Shown piece by piece: positions 49,530 to 62,087 of a stretch of DNA of 64,000 bases. Source of the stretch: Rhodocollybia butyracea (taxonomy: Eukaryota; Basidiomycota; Agaricomycetes; Agaricales; Omphalotaceae); the NCBI GenBank assembly GCA_015501585.1, contig JADNRY010000066.1:124001-188000 (forward strand), written 5' to 3'. Numbering within the stretch: the stretch's first letter is position 1; every line of letters starts with the position of its first letter. The position numbers and the translations under genes were made by a program. Below the pieces are notes generated by a model, which was not told the origin of the DNA, searched no databases, and saw only the letters and a program-made list of their open reading frames with translations.

Positions 49530-50511
49530 GCCCGCTATATCCTAAACTCGTAAGCACAATCCAAAGTAGAGGAAATCGTCAATGCACACCTGTAAACATG
49601 ATACTATGAGCACTTTTCTGCAGTAAAGACTGTAAATCCTAGTTATTGAACCATAAGTTTCCCATGGCACATCAAAAACGTCAGTTGCTAACAGACCTCC
49701 ATTCTGTAGATATTTATCCATAGCGCTAAATGCGTACCGCCTTATTTCCCTTTCCAACAAGAAAACATCATCACAATGGAGAACACAGCAATCGTGTAGC
49801 ATCCCGATTGCATCTAGGAACCAGCTTCTGGAACTAAAGTCTAACGGAATGGAATTTGCAGCTGGAATCGCCACGACTTTGAACATTGGACTAAGGGCTT
49901 GCTCAATTTCTTCGTATTGACCCAAATCCGAGATGTCTAGAAGTGGCATTAAGTATTCTCCGATGAGGCGGGAAAACATCAATCTGACCTGCTAACCGCA
50001 CGAGAGCAACGGCTTCGGGAGAGGACACGATATCCCTAGCATCGATCTCGAATTTCCAGTGCGTCGAGTTATTAGCTGTGATTATCTTCACATAGAACAA
50101 CGTCCCTCCTTTCCCAATGTTTGCAAGAAAGAACGACCATTCCCAAGCTCCACTATATAAGATGTGAATTAAATTTAGACTATTGTGTATGTGTCGGCAT
50201 TACTCACAGCTCTCCTCGATATGAAAGCAAAGCATATAGACAGTTTGGAAGAAGTGTAAGGGCGTTTGACGCATTAGATTCATCCGTAGCAACATGATTT
50301 GGCATCGAATAATCGTATATCCTTAAAAAAGTGTCTATTGAACGAGGGAGAAGGGAGGAAAGGAATGTAAGAGGTAATAGCACACGAGACTCCCATGAGC
50401 CGACTGCCACGTGATAATAGATTAAGGTTGAGAGTACCCTGAGTAGAGCGTTTTGCACGAATAGCAAGACGAAATAGGCTACGAAGGGTGCAGAAAGGTC
50501 TGTAGCTAAAG
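49530..50511 (-). CDS. Hypothetical protein, model uncertain
   Basis: Directly downstream of NPR3 on the same strand are coding-like segments. One is 50490-50208 (FVLLFVQNALLRVLSTLIYY, then SLLPRSIDTFLRIYDYSMPN), ending at a GTGAGT donor. The next exon, 50157-49990, reads GAWEWSFFLANIGKGGTLFY. The last, 49985-49600, reads MFSRLIGEYLMPLLDISDLG to DVPWETYGS. The first exon has no convincing ATG. Between the last two exons the frame needs one base fewer near 49990. It may be an ARM/HEAT-like helical protein, a decayed gene, or a gene with an unseen first exon. No family recognised. Confidence 0.4.
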
Positions 50512-53059
50512 TCACGAGTCAAAATATGGCAGTCGTCGGAGGTATACTAGACGTACGAATTCATCATAATGATGCAAAACCTCCCTTAACTGTTTCCTCG
50601 ATATATCAGCTCGATACAGGATCTCATCATCAGTAGTTTTTCCATCGAAATATTGATTGATTCTGTAAATGCAACAGATCGGTGAGATCGGTGAAGTGAA
50701 ATATCGCCGGTTGATTCACGCACAATTCGAACCTCCTAGTGACGATTTGATCCTTGCCTAAGGACATGGCATTGAGCCAGCGGCGCTGAAGGGGTGTTGC
50801 ACGTCCGGGATCATTAATCATAGACGGTACGCTCTCTGACCCAGCCTCCGCCTCGGTTTCTTCGCTCTCTTCGTCCTCTTTCCCGTCAGATGGGTTTTCT
50901 TGGACATCATCGTCCTCGTCTATAACCAGTTCACTTAACTCACTGTGAGCAGAATCACTCGATGGCACGCGTGTGCCACTCTGAGAGTATTTGCGTGCAC
51001 TCTTCGGGGACAGCGAGAGCCATGCGATACCATGTCCCTTGCGTAATTCCGGAGGACTCTTCTCGCTTTCATCATCTCCATCCAAGTTTGAACGCAAGGC
51101 AGTGGTACGTTTTCTCCCTCGTTCCCTTTCATCCCTCTTCTTCCTTTTGGCGCGTTCTCTGGCATGATCTAGTTGTGTTTTCACCAATGATTTGACTTCC
51201 GGTGTGGCGACGATGCGAATACGCAGGTGCAGTACAATAAGCAGGTCAAATTTGAGCATCCACGAAATCACTTCATGATACAATGGGATCAATTCTTTCG
51301 ATTGAACAACGGATGCGAAGAAGTGATTTCCGCTATGTTTGGCGGACGATGTGGAGATCGTAGAGAGGATTTCGGGTAAACTGAGAGGTGGCGAAGCAGC
51401 CGAATGAGAAATTGCCGACGAAGAGCCTGTTCGGAATGCTTTTTCGAAATTGGCAGTCAATTCTGACAGACTGAGAGGAATGAATGGTCAATAGATAAAA
51501 CTAGATAAAACACCTACGGACGAGTGAATTTCGCAGGAAGAGTAAATACAGTCTTCAAGTTGGGGTTGATGATATCAACCACTTTCGCTTTTCGGTGCTG
51601 AACTAGCCATCGTACGGTAGGAAAAACTTGTGTTTCAAGGTCCCAGTCTAGCAGGCTAGCCAAATCAGCAAGACTGCATAAGAATGATCAGTGGCAATTC
51701 ATAGCGGAAGTAGAGCATACTCCACGATAGTGAGATACTGGCTATCTCCAGGAACTTCATAAGACCTTCCACAATTGGTCTATCATCAGGAGTAATATAA
51801 GGACTTCGGAGATTCGCAAAAGCTTCTTCGCCTTCTTCACTGCGGATGTCATCCATCAACAGCAGACTCTTCCAAGGTGCTAGCACCGGTAATTGCCAGC
51901 CAAAACTCATTTCTGGGCCCCAAAGTCCTTCCACTTCGTCACTGGCATCTGCAGTGAACATATCTAGCTCATTGTCTTCTTCACTGTGAAGCAGGCTGTC
52001 GAGGTATGGAGGGAGTTGTAGCTCCAACGGAAGCTCATGAATAGATAGGTATGCCATTGATGAAGATTTAATAGCGCTATATAGGGTTTTCATTGAAGCA
52101 GCAACCGAGGAGGCTTCGAGAGCTTGACTAGAGAAGCGGGAGTACGACTCTCCTACGGATGGGGTTTCGTTGGTCGTTTATAGACATCAATCTTATTTTA
52201 AAAAATCACCTTTACGAATACATTCCTCTTTCAGTGATCCAAGCATATCGCATTCCTGTTCGACAAAGTTTGACAATACCTGCTCCTGGAATAATACTGC
52301 AGCAAAGACGAATACAATCTGCTCGTAGAGGACATCAAAATATTTAGTCACATTTCCAGACGCTGAAGAAGATGGATCTGGTAGATCAAGCACTAAAACA
52401 AAGTTGAAGGTGTGAAGCCACGTGGATTTTGTCGGTTGATGTATCGACGAAGTATTTCTCCCTCTTTCTTTATCCAAAGACAAGCTTCGGAGCGCAGGAC
52501 TGGCAGAACCCGACTCTCCACCACGATTCCTGGAGTTTCTGCCCCTAGATGAGCTAGCGGGTTTAACCTTTTCTGGTGTAAAGCGCCAAACTCCATCGGA
52601 ATCGGCAATGACGGGATGTCCTATGAAAGCTAAATCGTCCACAATGAGCTGAAACTTTTGGTGGCACATCGACGTCTTTGGGCAAAGTATACTGGCAAGA
52701 AATTCGGAAGAGTAGCCGAATACACTCTGGAACTTGTCATTGTCTCGAATTTCCTGATCTTCGAGTTCGTCCAAGTCTTTTGGTGCGGGAGTGTTTCGTC
52801 CTGAGGAGGGGGAGTGAGCGAAGGATAAAGATCTGTCACGGTTCGAAGAACAAGGTCTTTCCCATAGATATGAAGAGTTTATGTCCAATTTATGGCCTTG
52901 AGGGACCTGTGTGGGACTGCCATTTGAAGGAGCAAAGTCGACCGGGAGAGCGCGTCTGAGACGAGGAGGGACAACTGGGTCTGGTGGCCAGTGATAAACA
53001 AGAGTTGAGCCTTGAGCAGAAGAATTAACAAGCAGTATCGCCAATAACGTCTCTGCCAT
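50512..53059 (-). CDS. npr3: Nitrogen permease regulator 3 (NPRL3, GATOR1/SEACIT subunit)
   Basis: A subunit of the GATOR1/SEACIT GTPase-activating complex that restrains TORC1 when amino acids are low, at the vacuolar membrane. The start at 53059 (MAETLLAILLVNSSAQGSTL) gives the family's N-terminal longin-like opening, with LVYHWPPDP. Then come FGYSSEFLASILCPKTSMCH, FQLIVDDLAFIGHPV, FNFVLVLDLP and FDVLYEQIVFVFAAVLFQEQ, all characteristic of NPR3. The middle and C-terminal parts include SIHELPLELQLPPYLDSLL, PVLAPWKSLLLM, the winged-helix segment LADLASLLDWDLETQVF, a long charged insert (RERAKRKKRDERERGRK and an acidic run) and the end INQYFDGKTTDDEILYRADI to RRLPYFDS. Introns are short and in frame. 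Confidence 0.92.
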
Positions 53060-53271
53060 CGGCCAAGTGGTTGATCTAAGGCCCGTGCACGAAGGCTTTT
53101 TGGCGCTCGTTGCTAATTGCTTTGGCGCTCGCCGGCGCCGCTTGCTCGTTCACGCGCACGGTTCAACGTTCAACGTACGTTCATGAGAGAGAGCGACGGA
53201 ATCCACGTTCTGCTGGTCAGACCGGTCAGGTTTCGAAGCGTCATCGACGCGTCAATCGGCACGTCATCATC

Positions 53272-53281
53272 TTTATATAAT
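53272..53281 (+). promoter_or_regulatory. TATA-type element of the coiled-coil gene
   Basis: TTTATATAAT lies about 60 bases before the ATG at 53341. Confidence 0.5.
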
Positions 53282-53340
53282 CTTCAAGACGAACTTGTCT
53301 CATTTCAACTCTCATCCAAACTCCCATCTCGCCTACTACT

Positions 53341-54036
53341 ATGGATCTCACAGTTCCTCCTACCAACGACGTTCCTGCTTTGAAAAAGATTGAGAAGAAA
53401 ATCGCGCAAGAAGGCAAAGCAGAAGACAAAACAGTCAAGGCCAATGTCAAGGCAAGTCTCCGCGACACAGATCAACATTCACGCTCACCGTCTACTTTCT
53501 CGCAGGAACTTACCCATGCCGAAAAAGCATCCCAGAAAGCTGCCAAGGTCACATCTTCTCAAAACTAATTCAGCCTCACTTATCTCGCCCATTATGTACT
53601 TCAGGCTGTCGAGAAATCTGAACACGCGCTCGAAAAGACTCATCGTCGAGAATACTCAGCCAGTAAAGACCTCAACAAAGCAGCTCATAAACATGACTTA
53701 ACTGTTGCCGCGATCGCCAACGCTGAGAAGGAGGTACAAGTCAAAAAGGCAGAGGCTGAGAGGTTGCAGGCCGAGATAGCGAAGAAGAAAGACTCTGTAA
53801 ACCACGTCTTGGAAGACCAGCGAGAGCACAACGCAACGCGCGAAAACAAACTTGCGCAAGTTCATCACGTTCGTGCAGGCAGCATTACAAGTAACTCCTC
53901 GACAAACATCGCGAATACTTCCGGGGCCTTGCCAGTCTCTCAGTCGGGTGCTGCTGAAGGTGTTACGCAAAGCGATCAAGCTGGATTGGCCGCGGTAGGA
54001 GCTGGTACTAGTGGTGCACCTGTGATGAATGCGTAA
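53341..54036 (+). CDS. Small Ala/Lys/Glu-rich coiled-coil protein
   Basis: After MDLTVPPTNDVPALKKIEKK the protein is one long amphipathic helix, with heptads such as ELTHAEKASQKAAKAVEKSE and EVQVKKAEAERLQAEIAKKK. A Ser/Ala/Gly-rich tail ends in GAGTSGAPVMNA. Exons are 53341-53451 (or through), 53506-53547 and 53605-54036. The first intron would begin with GC (AAG|GCAAGT, 54 nt, acceptor CGCAG). It is a multiple of three without stop, so retention is possible. The helix periodicity is smoother with the intron removed. The second intron is a normal GT..AG. The family is unknown; it could be a stress- or lipid-associated helical protein. Confidence 0.7.
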
Positions 54037-54584
54037 GGCGGCTTGGGTTTTGGACAGTGTATTCCTGCATGGTTACGATAGTCGGTGTGTACTTAATCCG
54101 CTTAATGTGTGTTCAAATGTTGTATTTTTTGGGCCGACACGGTCACGTCTCCGTACTTCGCTTGGTATGAAACTGTGATATTCTCCCGGCCTTTCCTCTC
54201 ATGCATGATGCCGGACCAATCACTTTCTCGGTCGAATATAGTTCCAAGTGATCCTTGAAAGCTTGATGTCAAACACTTTCGAAAGAGGCATGTTTTAAAT
54301 CTTGGAACTTGCCGAGTAATTCATTTCCTTCTTTACTTCCCTCCATCATGGGAACGTGCTGCTCCCAATGGGAATTTCAAGCATAGCTCAACCTCCCCGA
54401 AATACGTCAAACCGCAGCACCCATACATCCTGTTATAGTTCAAGAAACACGGGATCAAGCCGGTCCCACCTCATTTATCATCGAAAAACTATATCAAGGA
54501 ATAGTGCTGACACACACCTGTACGTTCCTTCATCTCTGCCTGTCACTTACTATCCGACTCTCTACCACATTTCATTTGGATACA
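54037..54584. other. Intergenic region
   Basis: About 550 bases with 3' UTR and promoter; a frame at 54356-54700 overlaps the next gene's start and is its shadow. Nothing else was seen. Confidence 0.5.
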
Positions 54585-55404
54585 ATGTCTACGTTTCCCC
54601 TGACATTTTTGGAAGTCCAGGCCAAAAATCATGCACTTCTCTCGACGATTGGATTCTTAATTCTCCTTCCTTTTGGCGTTCTCGTCGCACGCTATGCTAG
54701 GACTTTTACTCCTGTGTATGTTGTAACTGCGGTAATTCACTGTTAGTGAGCTCACATACATGAATATTATATAGATGGTTCCCTGTACACGCTGCATTCC
54801 AGCTATTGTTTTCTGGGCCTGTGATCTTTGCTGGTTGGTACTATGGACATCGTACAGCGACGCTTATGGGACTTCCGCATTTCAATGACCCTCACGAAAA
54901 GACAGGATTAGCCTTGTTGATCCTATACGTGATCCAACTGGTCCTGGGTCTCTTCACACACTTTGTCAAATTGCCCAGCCCTTTCGGTGCTGGAACTAGG
55001 TCGCCACAGAATTACTTCCATGTATTCTTAGGCTTGGTTATTTTGGTTGTGGCAGCTGAGCAGGTAAGTTTTTTATGAAGCGTTAACCACGCAATCCAGT
55101 TAATGAACGAATGTCACTTCCGTGGAAAGGTTCACCGTGGGTTGTACATTGAGTGGATCATTGGGACAGGTAATTTGCATCCTATTCCAGACTCGGCGAA
55201 GAAGGCTTGGCTTGCTTTAGTCGTGGTACGTGATGCTTATGATAAGTGTTTTGTGATGTACCATTGAATGCATCTGTTTAGATCTTCTGGGTGTTGTATA
55301 TTCTTGGGCTTGCGTTGGTGCCGAAACAGTTCTCGAAAGAGCGGGAGGCTAGACACGGTGCTATCACAAAGTCTGAAGAAGCTCAGATGAATAACGGCGC
55401 TTAG
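54585..55404 (+). CDS. Cytochrome b561-domain membrane protein
   Basis: Predicted b-type haem transmembrane electron carrier. The start is MSTFPLTFLEVQAKNHALL. TM segments: IGFLILLPFGVLVARYAR, then HAAFQLLFSGPVIFAGWYY, GLALLILYVIQLVLGLFTHF, YFHVFLGLVILVVAAEQ and FWVLYILGLALVP. Candidate haem ligands are the conserved His residues in NHALLS, VHAAFQ, YFHVFLG and VHRGLYIEW, spaced as in the b561 fold. Four or five exons with short introns. It lacks the DOMON or cellobiose-dehydrogenase cytochrome domain that accompanies b561 in many fungal proteins, and no signal peptide is seen. About 220 residues, ending MNNGA. Confidence 0.82.
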
Positions 55405-55907
55405 CTTATATTATAGATGAGATTGGGAGAGGTCAAATGTTCACGTACCTTGCACTTTACAGCAATCCCAATATTAATCGACTTTCAAATTCTGTCTGTT
55501 GTACTTAGATTCAAATAAGTTTTTAATTTTTTTAAGCTAAAGAACGATACGGGGTATACGTATATACGTATGTTGAGTAATGTGTGTGGGGTAGTTGTGT
55601 AGAGGTATATACTTTAATAATCGGAACATCGACATCGAATGGAGATTTAATGATACAAGTGAAAGATGGTTATACAGTGGGGGGGTATCGACCAAAGTCA
55701 GAATCGGAGAGGGGTATACACAGATTCTGTCATCGGACGGTGAAAGCCAAAACCTAATGATACAAATACGCCAACGAAGTTTTTACAACAAAATATCAAT
55801 TATAGAAAAAGAGAGTTAATGTTTGTCGACAAAAGGGGTCGAGATCATTCAGACATTTAAGATGTCGGGAGAATTAGAGGGATTAAGATCCGCCGTGGCA
55901 TGACAGC
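55405..55907. other. Convergent intergenic region
   Basis: About 500 AT-rich bases between convergent genes; the plus-strand frame at 55595-55819 has no features. Nothing else was seen. Confidence 0.5.
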
Positions 55908-56976
55908 TTACCGCCCATATCCAGGATGGTTTGCTGAAGCACCGCGCTGAGTAGAATAGTGGTAGGGATCAGTGGGGGATTCCGAATGATATCTAGTGTA
56001 ATGAGTGTTGTCTTCAAATGCCATATGCGCCGGTCTATCTTGGGGCGCAGGACTTGCATAACGGTAGAGTGAATGGGCATCAGGAGGAGAAACTGGGCTG
56101 TAAGGGTGCGAAGATTGCCCATGAAGTGGCCGAGGAGACTGGGACCTATACGAGGGATCCATGATATGTTGGCCATATACCTGAGGAGCAGCACCGACGA
56201 ATGCAGAAGAAGGAGACATCGTCAGTGACCTATGGCCTCTTTGGGGGAATTGGGGTACGTGGACGCGAAACTCGGAGCAGCTGTATGCGTAGCTCTCTGT
56301 GTGTACACAAAGTCCGGGAAGACATCTGCCGGAGTGAGAAACAAAGCGCCAAAGAGTACCGAGCTAGAGTTGGACGTAGGAAAGAGGAGAATCCCGTGTC
56401 GTTCCGCGTCTCCAGGAGACGAAGATGGGCTTGACAGGGCAATACGGACGATGGCCACCTAATGTGTGCCCAGGAACATGTCAGTAGACGTCTTAATATT
56501 AATGTTATCAACTTACGAGCTGACCGTCCCAAAGCATTCGTGACAGAGAACGAAAATGACTTTGATTGGCAGCACTTTGGTCGGAATCTCTTATCCGATC
56601 CGGAATGAACGTTGTTAAGGGAATTGAAGGAGATCGATGGCTCAGATAAGCCCGTAGTTGTGCTAGGATAGGGAGAGCGTATGGGACTGTCACTGAGAAC
56701 ACAAATCGATCGGGCCAAAGATGACTCTGTCTGTGGATACTGTAATCAGTCTGAATTAACCATTCTCATGAATGAAAGTTTTGAGAAAAAATACTCACGT
56801 ATCTCCGTCAGTTTCGACAGCGGTTACCCTAATAGTACTTCCCATCTCAGAAGCCCGAGTACCACTGACAAGGAATTGTCCTCTCCAAGGATTACTGATA
56901 GCATCAGTGGTACTGGGTACTTGTGAAGCAGGAGGGGAATGAACGACTCAAGTTGCGTTGGTAGACGCCAAGCCAT
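55908..56976 (-). CDS. Unknown beta-rich domain protein, frame broken twice
   Basis: The start at 56976 (MAWRLPTQLESFIP) is followed by SQVPSTTDAISNPWRGQFLV, SGTRASEMGSTIRVTAVETD, an intron, LWPDRFVFSVTVPYALPIL, LTTFIPDRIRDSDQSAAN and FRSLSRMLWDGQL. After another intron comes VAIVRIALSSPSSSPGDAER, HGILLFPTSNSSSVLFGALFL, and a Pro/Ser/Tyr-rich tail ending ANHPGYGR. The W-x-G-x-F opening, buried strands and ILLFP..VLFGALFL end recall the beta-barrel SPOC/ACID type (as in SPEN and Med25), but this is a weak guess. The frame fails at 56934-56937 and at 56243-56247; one more base in each G/C tract gives a single continuous protein. Otherwise it is a pseudogene. Confidence 0.6.
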
Positions 56977-58951
56977 GAATAAAACACTTCAATAACCAGA
57001 CCAGAATAATCAGTCTACAGCCAAGGAGGAAGCATTGGAAATTGACGCACAGAGAGGAAAAGAAGAGAAACGAATAGGCAGGGAGTGAACGGGCGTCTTC
57101 GACGATTAAATAAAAAATGTGAGCTGATGTGGAAGAAAACAAAGCGCGAGGATTTCTTTAAAAGGTCCGAAACCCAAGCTATGCAGATAGAAGAAAGGTG
57201 TTGAGGAGGGGGAGCCCGCGCTGAAGTTCATTTTCTCCTTAGCCTTTTAAACTAAAAGTAAATTCATTCGGTAATATCTCCGGAAAGACCCTGCGACGAC
57301 GGAGTCGTCGCGTGCCAGTCGCGTGTACGAGGTTACAGTACAACTTACAGGTAGTTATGCGACCGGTAAGTGGTATATGATGCTCTAGCGTTACTCACTT
57401 TTCGAGCTGAGCCTGCCCTGTGCGGAAGTTGATTTTAATCGTGGCATCGCGACCATCAGTGCCAGTCCGGCACTTTCGGTCAGCTTTGCAAACAAATGAC
57501 CTCAGACAATGGTCATTCGGACGCCATCTAGGCTCTTGAAGAACTTGGAGACAGTACAAGCGTGATTCTATGAGAATAATTCATAAAGAAGTGAAGAATG
57601 AAACCCTAACCCTACTTTATAGACGTCGTTAGGGCCATACATTTCCCTCACACTTGTGGACACTCAATACTTTCGTGATGCTAGCGATACGACTGTTGTA
57701 ACTACAACACCCCCAACCCTTGGGCAGAATTTCTGATCTTTTCTGGTATTCAGACGCTGTTGTCACGATACCCAGAGCAAGCAATAGTCAACAGTCAGAT
57801 ACAGTTTCTCGTTACTTTAAATAGGCCGTTGCCAATGTCCTGAGTATTGATTACTGAGTGCTTCTTCCGAGCAAAAGATGGGAACCTTTCATTTGTAAAG
57901 CGACCTTGTTCCATGTTCGTCCCAATATTCTGATTGCATCGAAGATATGCGTCGAGAGGGATCTAAGGTCTGCTGGCGCTCTTGATACTGAATAAAAGTA
58001 ATCATAATTGAATACACAACAACAGGTAACTATTGAAGAATTTGAGCTCTGCATGGTTTTCATTATAGCGGTATTCAAAAGTTTAGTGCTTTTCCGGTTA
58101 CTACTTCGGCACGACTATGGCCATCCAAATATTGTTTCCTGAGCGACACAATGGTGATCCGCACCTTGCCTGGATCCGGAACTGATCCTTTTGTGTATCT
58201 ACCTTACAGTAAAGCAAGAGAAAGAAGCCAAAGAGGTCAACGAGATCTGGATCGGGAAACCCACGCGAGAACTAAGCGCTAGTCATAGTTCAAGAGTCGT
58301 ACTTGCCACTATCTTTATTTTAACTGACAACGATAGTTACTATCAAGTAATTCATGGTTGTTGCCGTTTACTGCCGACTCTTGTCTGGACCCCTTCCCAA
58401 AAAGGACTCATCTGGATATTTGGCACCTCTAAGTTTCATTTCTCGCTTGAGCTTCTAGAAACCCTCGTCGCCTTTGGACAACGCCTCGAAAACTCTAGTC
58501 ATTTGACTCCTTTCACGCTGTTATAAGCCGCTCAATCAACGCTCATCTATTATGTTCCTACTAGAACATTTTGAAAATGCAAACCTGGGTCTGCTGTGTG
58601 AATTTGGATAATAAAAATCGTAGTCATTCTTTCATTCTATGAACAAAACTGGAGTGGTGAACTGAACATGGGGATGTCGGGTACGCAACAGCCTTTTAAT
58701 AAAACGCCGTGTTGATATAGAACGCTTTGGCGCCGCACCGTCGGTCCGTCGGGATTCTTCAACCTGACAGCGAAAGTGACAAAAAGAACACCGCTGAAGT
58801 TTTTACCCTGAACGGATGCCAGAGTAGGAGTGGATAAAATTCGGGCGGGTCTCAACATTACCAGCCAAAACCCAAATAACTACCATGTAGCCGTGGGATC
58901 TGAATACCCATGAACTCGCGATGTTACATAGTACAAAATCTTGAATTATAT
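56977..58951. other. Long intergenic region
   Basis: Nearly 2 kb between two minus-strand genes. Frames at 58191-58526 and 57851-58078 have no recognisable content. An inverted GACGACGGAGTCGTCG-type sequence lies at 57293-57309. Nothing else was seen. Confidence 0.5.
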
Positions 58952-60724
58952 TCAGTTATACTCCTTTACCACCACTCCGAGGATAACCTCTTCCTCGACC
59001 TTTTCCTCTTTCGGACTAGGCCTCATGGATCCCGTTCCGTACTTCTCCGTCCTTTCTTTCCTCCATTCACTCATTGTTGGTGCACTTGCTTTTTCAGACT
59101 CTGGGGTAGCGCCTGTTTTCACCGATGCAAGTTTCACATCGTCAGCTGCCATTGCAAAATAGAATATTCCTAGGCGTTCCAAGTGTTCTTGGTCTTTCGG
59201 CGGCTGGATAACTCTGTGGATCGTAGGCTTGTAAAAGTTACCTGAGAGGAGTCGCATCACATCGCCCGAGTTTACGACCTTAATAATATAGCAAGCTGTC
59301 AAAACGCAACAAGTCACGGATTTTTTTCTACTTGCCAAGGCGTTGGGGATATGTTTAATATAGCGCCACGCTCCATCTGGAGAAAGAATCTGGAGACCGG
59401 AAACAGGCTGAGACCAGAGGATGGTAATACTTCCAACTGTGGTCGTCAATGTTACGAAGGCGATACTGAAATGAGGTCACTTACTATCTGGTTATCGACA
59501 CGATACAATCTTTCTGTTAGTTCGAGCGGGTCTGGATTGTGTGAAGGCCGCACCGGTATGACCCTTCAAATACACGTTCTGAGGGTAGATGTATGAGATG
59601 AGTGCAAATCTAGTCAGAAGAACGCTCACTTTCGTTTGTAAATTTTCTTCCGGAGACCTCGGATAACTATATCGTCGTCAACGTATGAAATGTACTTCAA
59701 TGAGGTCACGTACTATTTCATAAATCTCACTAAAACAAGTAGTCATTAATCCAAAGTTACAAACGATGGAGCCTTCACTCACCAGAACTCTCCCCTGGAA
59801 CTTCAAAGCGGTGCATATCCACAAAGGTATCCTCAGGTAGCTCCATACCCATGGCCATAAGACTACACGGCAAACAATGCGATGCAGAAGATCCGATTGG
59901 CAACGAAAGGATCCACCAATTGAGAGACTTACCGAAGAATCGTGAAGAGAATATGGATATGGTTATGGCGAGAGAATCCATCGATCTCATCTAGATGTGG
60001 TCGCACCACACTGGGGTGCGCGTTCTTGAGTACATTATGGTTGACTAAGGAGTCGAACGATATTGAGAGATTCCCTCGGAGCGCGATGAAGAAGACATAC
60101 TGTTATAGTGCTCGATTTGGTCTGCGACACCTGGTTCAATTTGCTACAAGCCTGTGGTGAGATGATGGAAAAGGACAGAAGATTACAAGTTTGGAACGTC
60201 ATTCACCCATGTTTGCCTAGGTTTGTAGCCTTCATAAACATCGAGCGATTTGCCCATATAGATTTTCTTTTCTTCACTGTCAACCTCATCAAAGGTTGCA
60301 GAAGCAATGCTGAACATTCTTCTTGTCTAAGAGAGAACGTGTTGAGCGAGGTTCATGAGAGTGTCATTTCAACCCACTTGCTCAGTCGTGTACCCATGAT
60401 TAACGACGTAGAAAAATCCTTGCGTGTTCATGGCTTGGACAACCTCCTTCGCCAGTTCTTTACGCCCTACAGGCGTGTCGGCTTTAGATAAATCGATGAT
60501 TGCAAGGTCTGCCCAATCAACTAAGGGCCGGAGGTGAGCAGTATAATCATAGCGAACGATAAGCACAACTCACGCTGTTCCGCCGTCGGTGGAGGGGGCA
60601 CATATTCAAACAAATCTTCTGTAGTAGTGCGTTTGAGCCCCAACTTCTTTGCTTGAAATCGGTGGCGAACGAACGACGAGACGCGTCGGAAGAAGGACGA
60701 GGATGGTGTTGTAGTGGTAGACAT
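58952..60724 (-). CDS. IPNS-like 2-oxoglutarate/Fe(II) oxygenase
   Basis: A non-haem iron oxygenase of the isopenicillin-N-synthase-like superfamily; substrate unknown. The start at 60724 is MSTTTTPSSSFFRRVSSF. Then DLAIIDLSKADTPVGRKELA and MNTQGFFYVVNHGYTTEQ give the N-terminal DIOX_N part. RMFSIASATFDEVDSEEKK, YEGYKPRQTW, IEPGVADQIEHYN and MELPEDTFVDMHRFEVPGES follow, then FMKYYPRSPEENLQTK and VYLKGHT. The jelly-roll core continues with VGSITILWSQPVSGLQILS, VNSGDVMRLLSGNFYKPTIH (distal iron His) and RLGIFYFAM (2OG-binding Arg). About ten introns. The Asp of the iron-binding H-x-D motif could not be found in frame: GHT is followed by about 120 bases with no acceptor giving D. Activity is therefore uncertain. 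Confidence 0.85.
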
Positions 60725-62087
60725 CGACAACTGAAATACAACGAGGAAAGATCGATGCACCTGACAAAGAATGCATTGCAGTTTCGTCGAAGGAGTTTTT
60801 ATAATTCCAAGTTCCGTCGCGATCTTTGATTGAACAATCTGTTTAAAAATGGAAAACTACATCTGTATCTCGAGTTACTTTTTTTTGGTGAGTACAATCT
60901 GTACTCGGGAGGACCTACGCAGGCTTCTCGAATACGATTCTCGCTTGACCAGGGGGAAAACGCGTTCCCTTATCTCTCAGGAGATATGTCTAAAATCACT
61001 TCTATCCGAATTCATCCCTGAGAATAGACAGATGGACAGAACGGAGTTCCATGGCCAGATTATTGAAGTGTCCAGGTCAAATCATTCCGAGGTCTTGCTC
61101 GTAACTTGAAGGACATGCACATGCACGTACGACACATATCATTTGGCTTCACGAGCCCAGAGTTAGCGAGATGAAACGGAAACATCTAAAAGACCAAGAT
61201 AAGTAGCTGCGGGAAAACGCTTTCTACGCTTACCATTCGATATTCTGTCTGAACAGTCGATCCCCTCTCTTCTCACTGTATAACGAGCTATAACGAGGGT
61301 CGTTGAGGGGGATGCAAGGGTTGGACAATGGAAGCTGGAATATATTCCGATATCCGACGGGAGGCATAACGGCGGATGTCGTGTAAGAAACCTGGGGTCA
61401 GCAAAAACTCTCTCCCATTTAGGTACTATCGATGATCGATTCTTCGATAGCGGTTACTTGATAGTTAAATAATGTAACCGGAACCAAGCGAAATGAGAGT
61501 GCGAAAAAACCTAAAGAAAACAATAGAATCCACGAGAGAAGACATGTATCAGCGGGACGCCGTTCTTGAAAAAAATCAATAGTGCGTGTAGAACGTAAGG
61601 TGGTTGGTGGAAGACTCCGAGTCGGACCAAGAAAATGTTAAGCAGGCCGAAACAGCTTGCGCATCCATGATTTTCCTACAACATACAAATACGTGTAGCT
61701 GGTGCTGCTTGCACGTCCCTATAGCATGCGAATACGTGTAACCATGGCCTGGTGACCTTTAAGACACTCGGGAGAGCCCTGCTCAGTGCTGGTTTGGTAG
61801 AACGGCGGTCGAGTCTTTTCGTACGAGGGAACACATGCTATGAGAACAGAGCTGTAGTTAATGGCTGAAAGTAACAAAAGGGACTATTTTAGACACCTGA
61901 CACCTCTCAAAGGCAATCTTGACACTCAAGTCGAGGTACTGGTCAGACCAGTTTTAAGCCTTGCCACTTTTTCACACGATCACTTTCACAGAGTGAATCA
62001 ATAACAATGAATAACAAAAAGTCTAGCGAATTAGAATTATACAATGAGTACTACATTTGGGATCATGAAGCTCTACAATAAGTATAT
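60725..62087. other. Intergenic region
   Basis: The right neighbour's 3' flank and the oxygenase promoter (a TATAAAAAC word on the minus strand at about 60797-60806). An imperfect repeat with AATACGTGTA occurs twice (61688-61698 and 61731-61741). No gene is supported. Confidence 0.5.

Noticed and set aside
57851..58526. Frames of 75 and 111 codons between the unknown gene and the oxygenase
   Set aside because: Unlike known proteins, on opposite strands and without splice structure.
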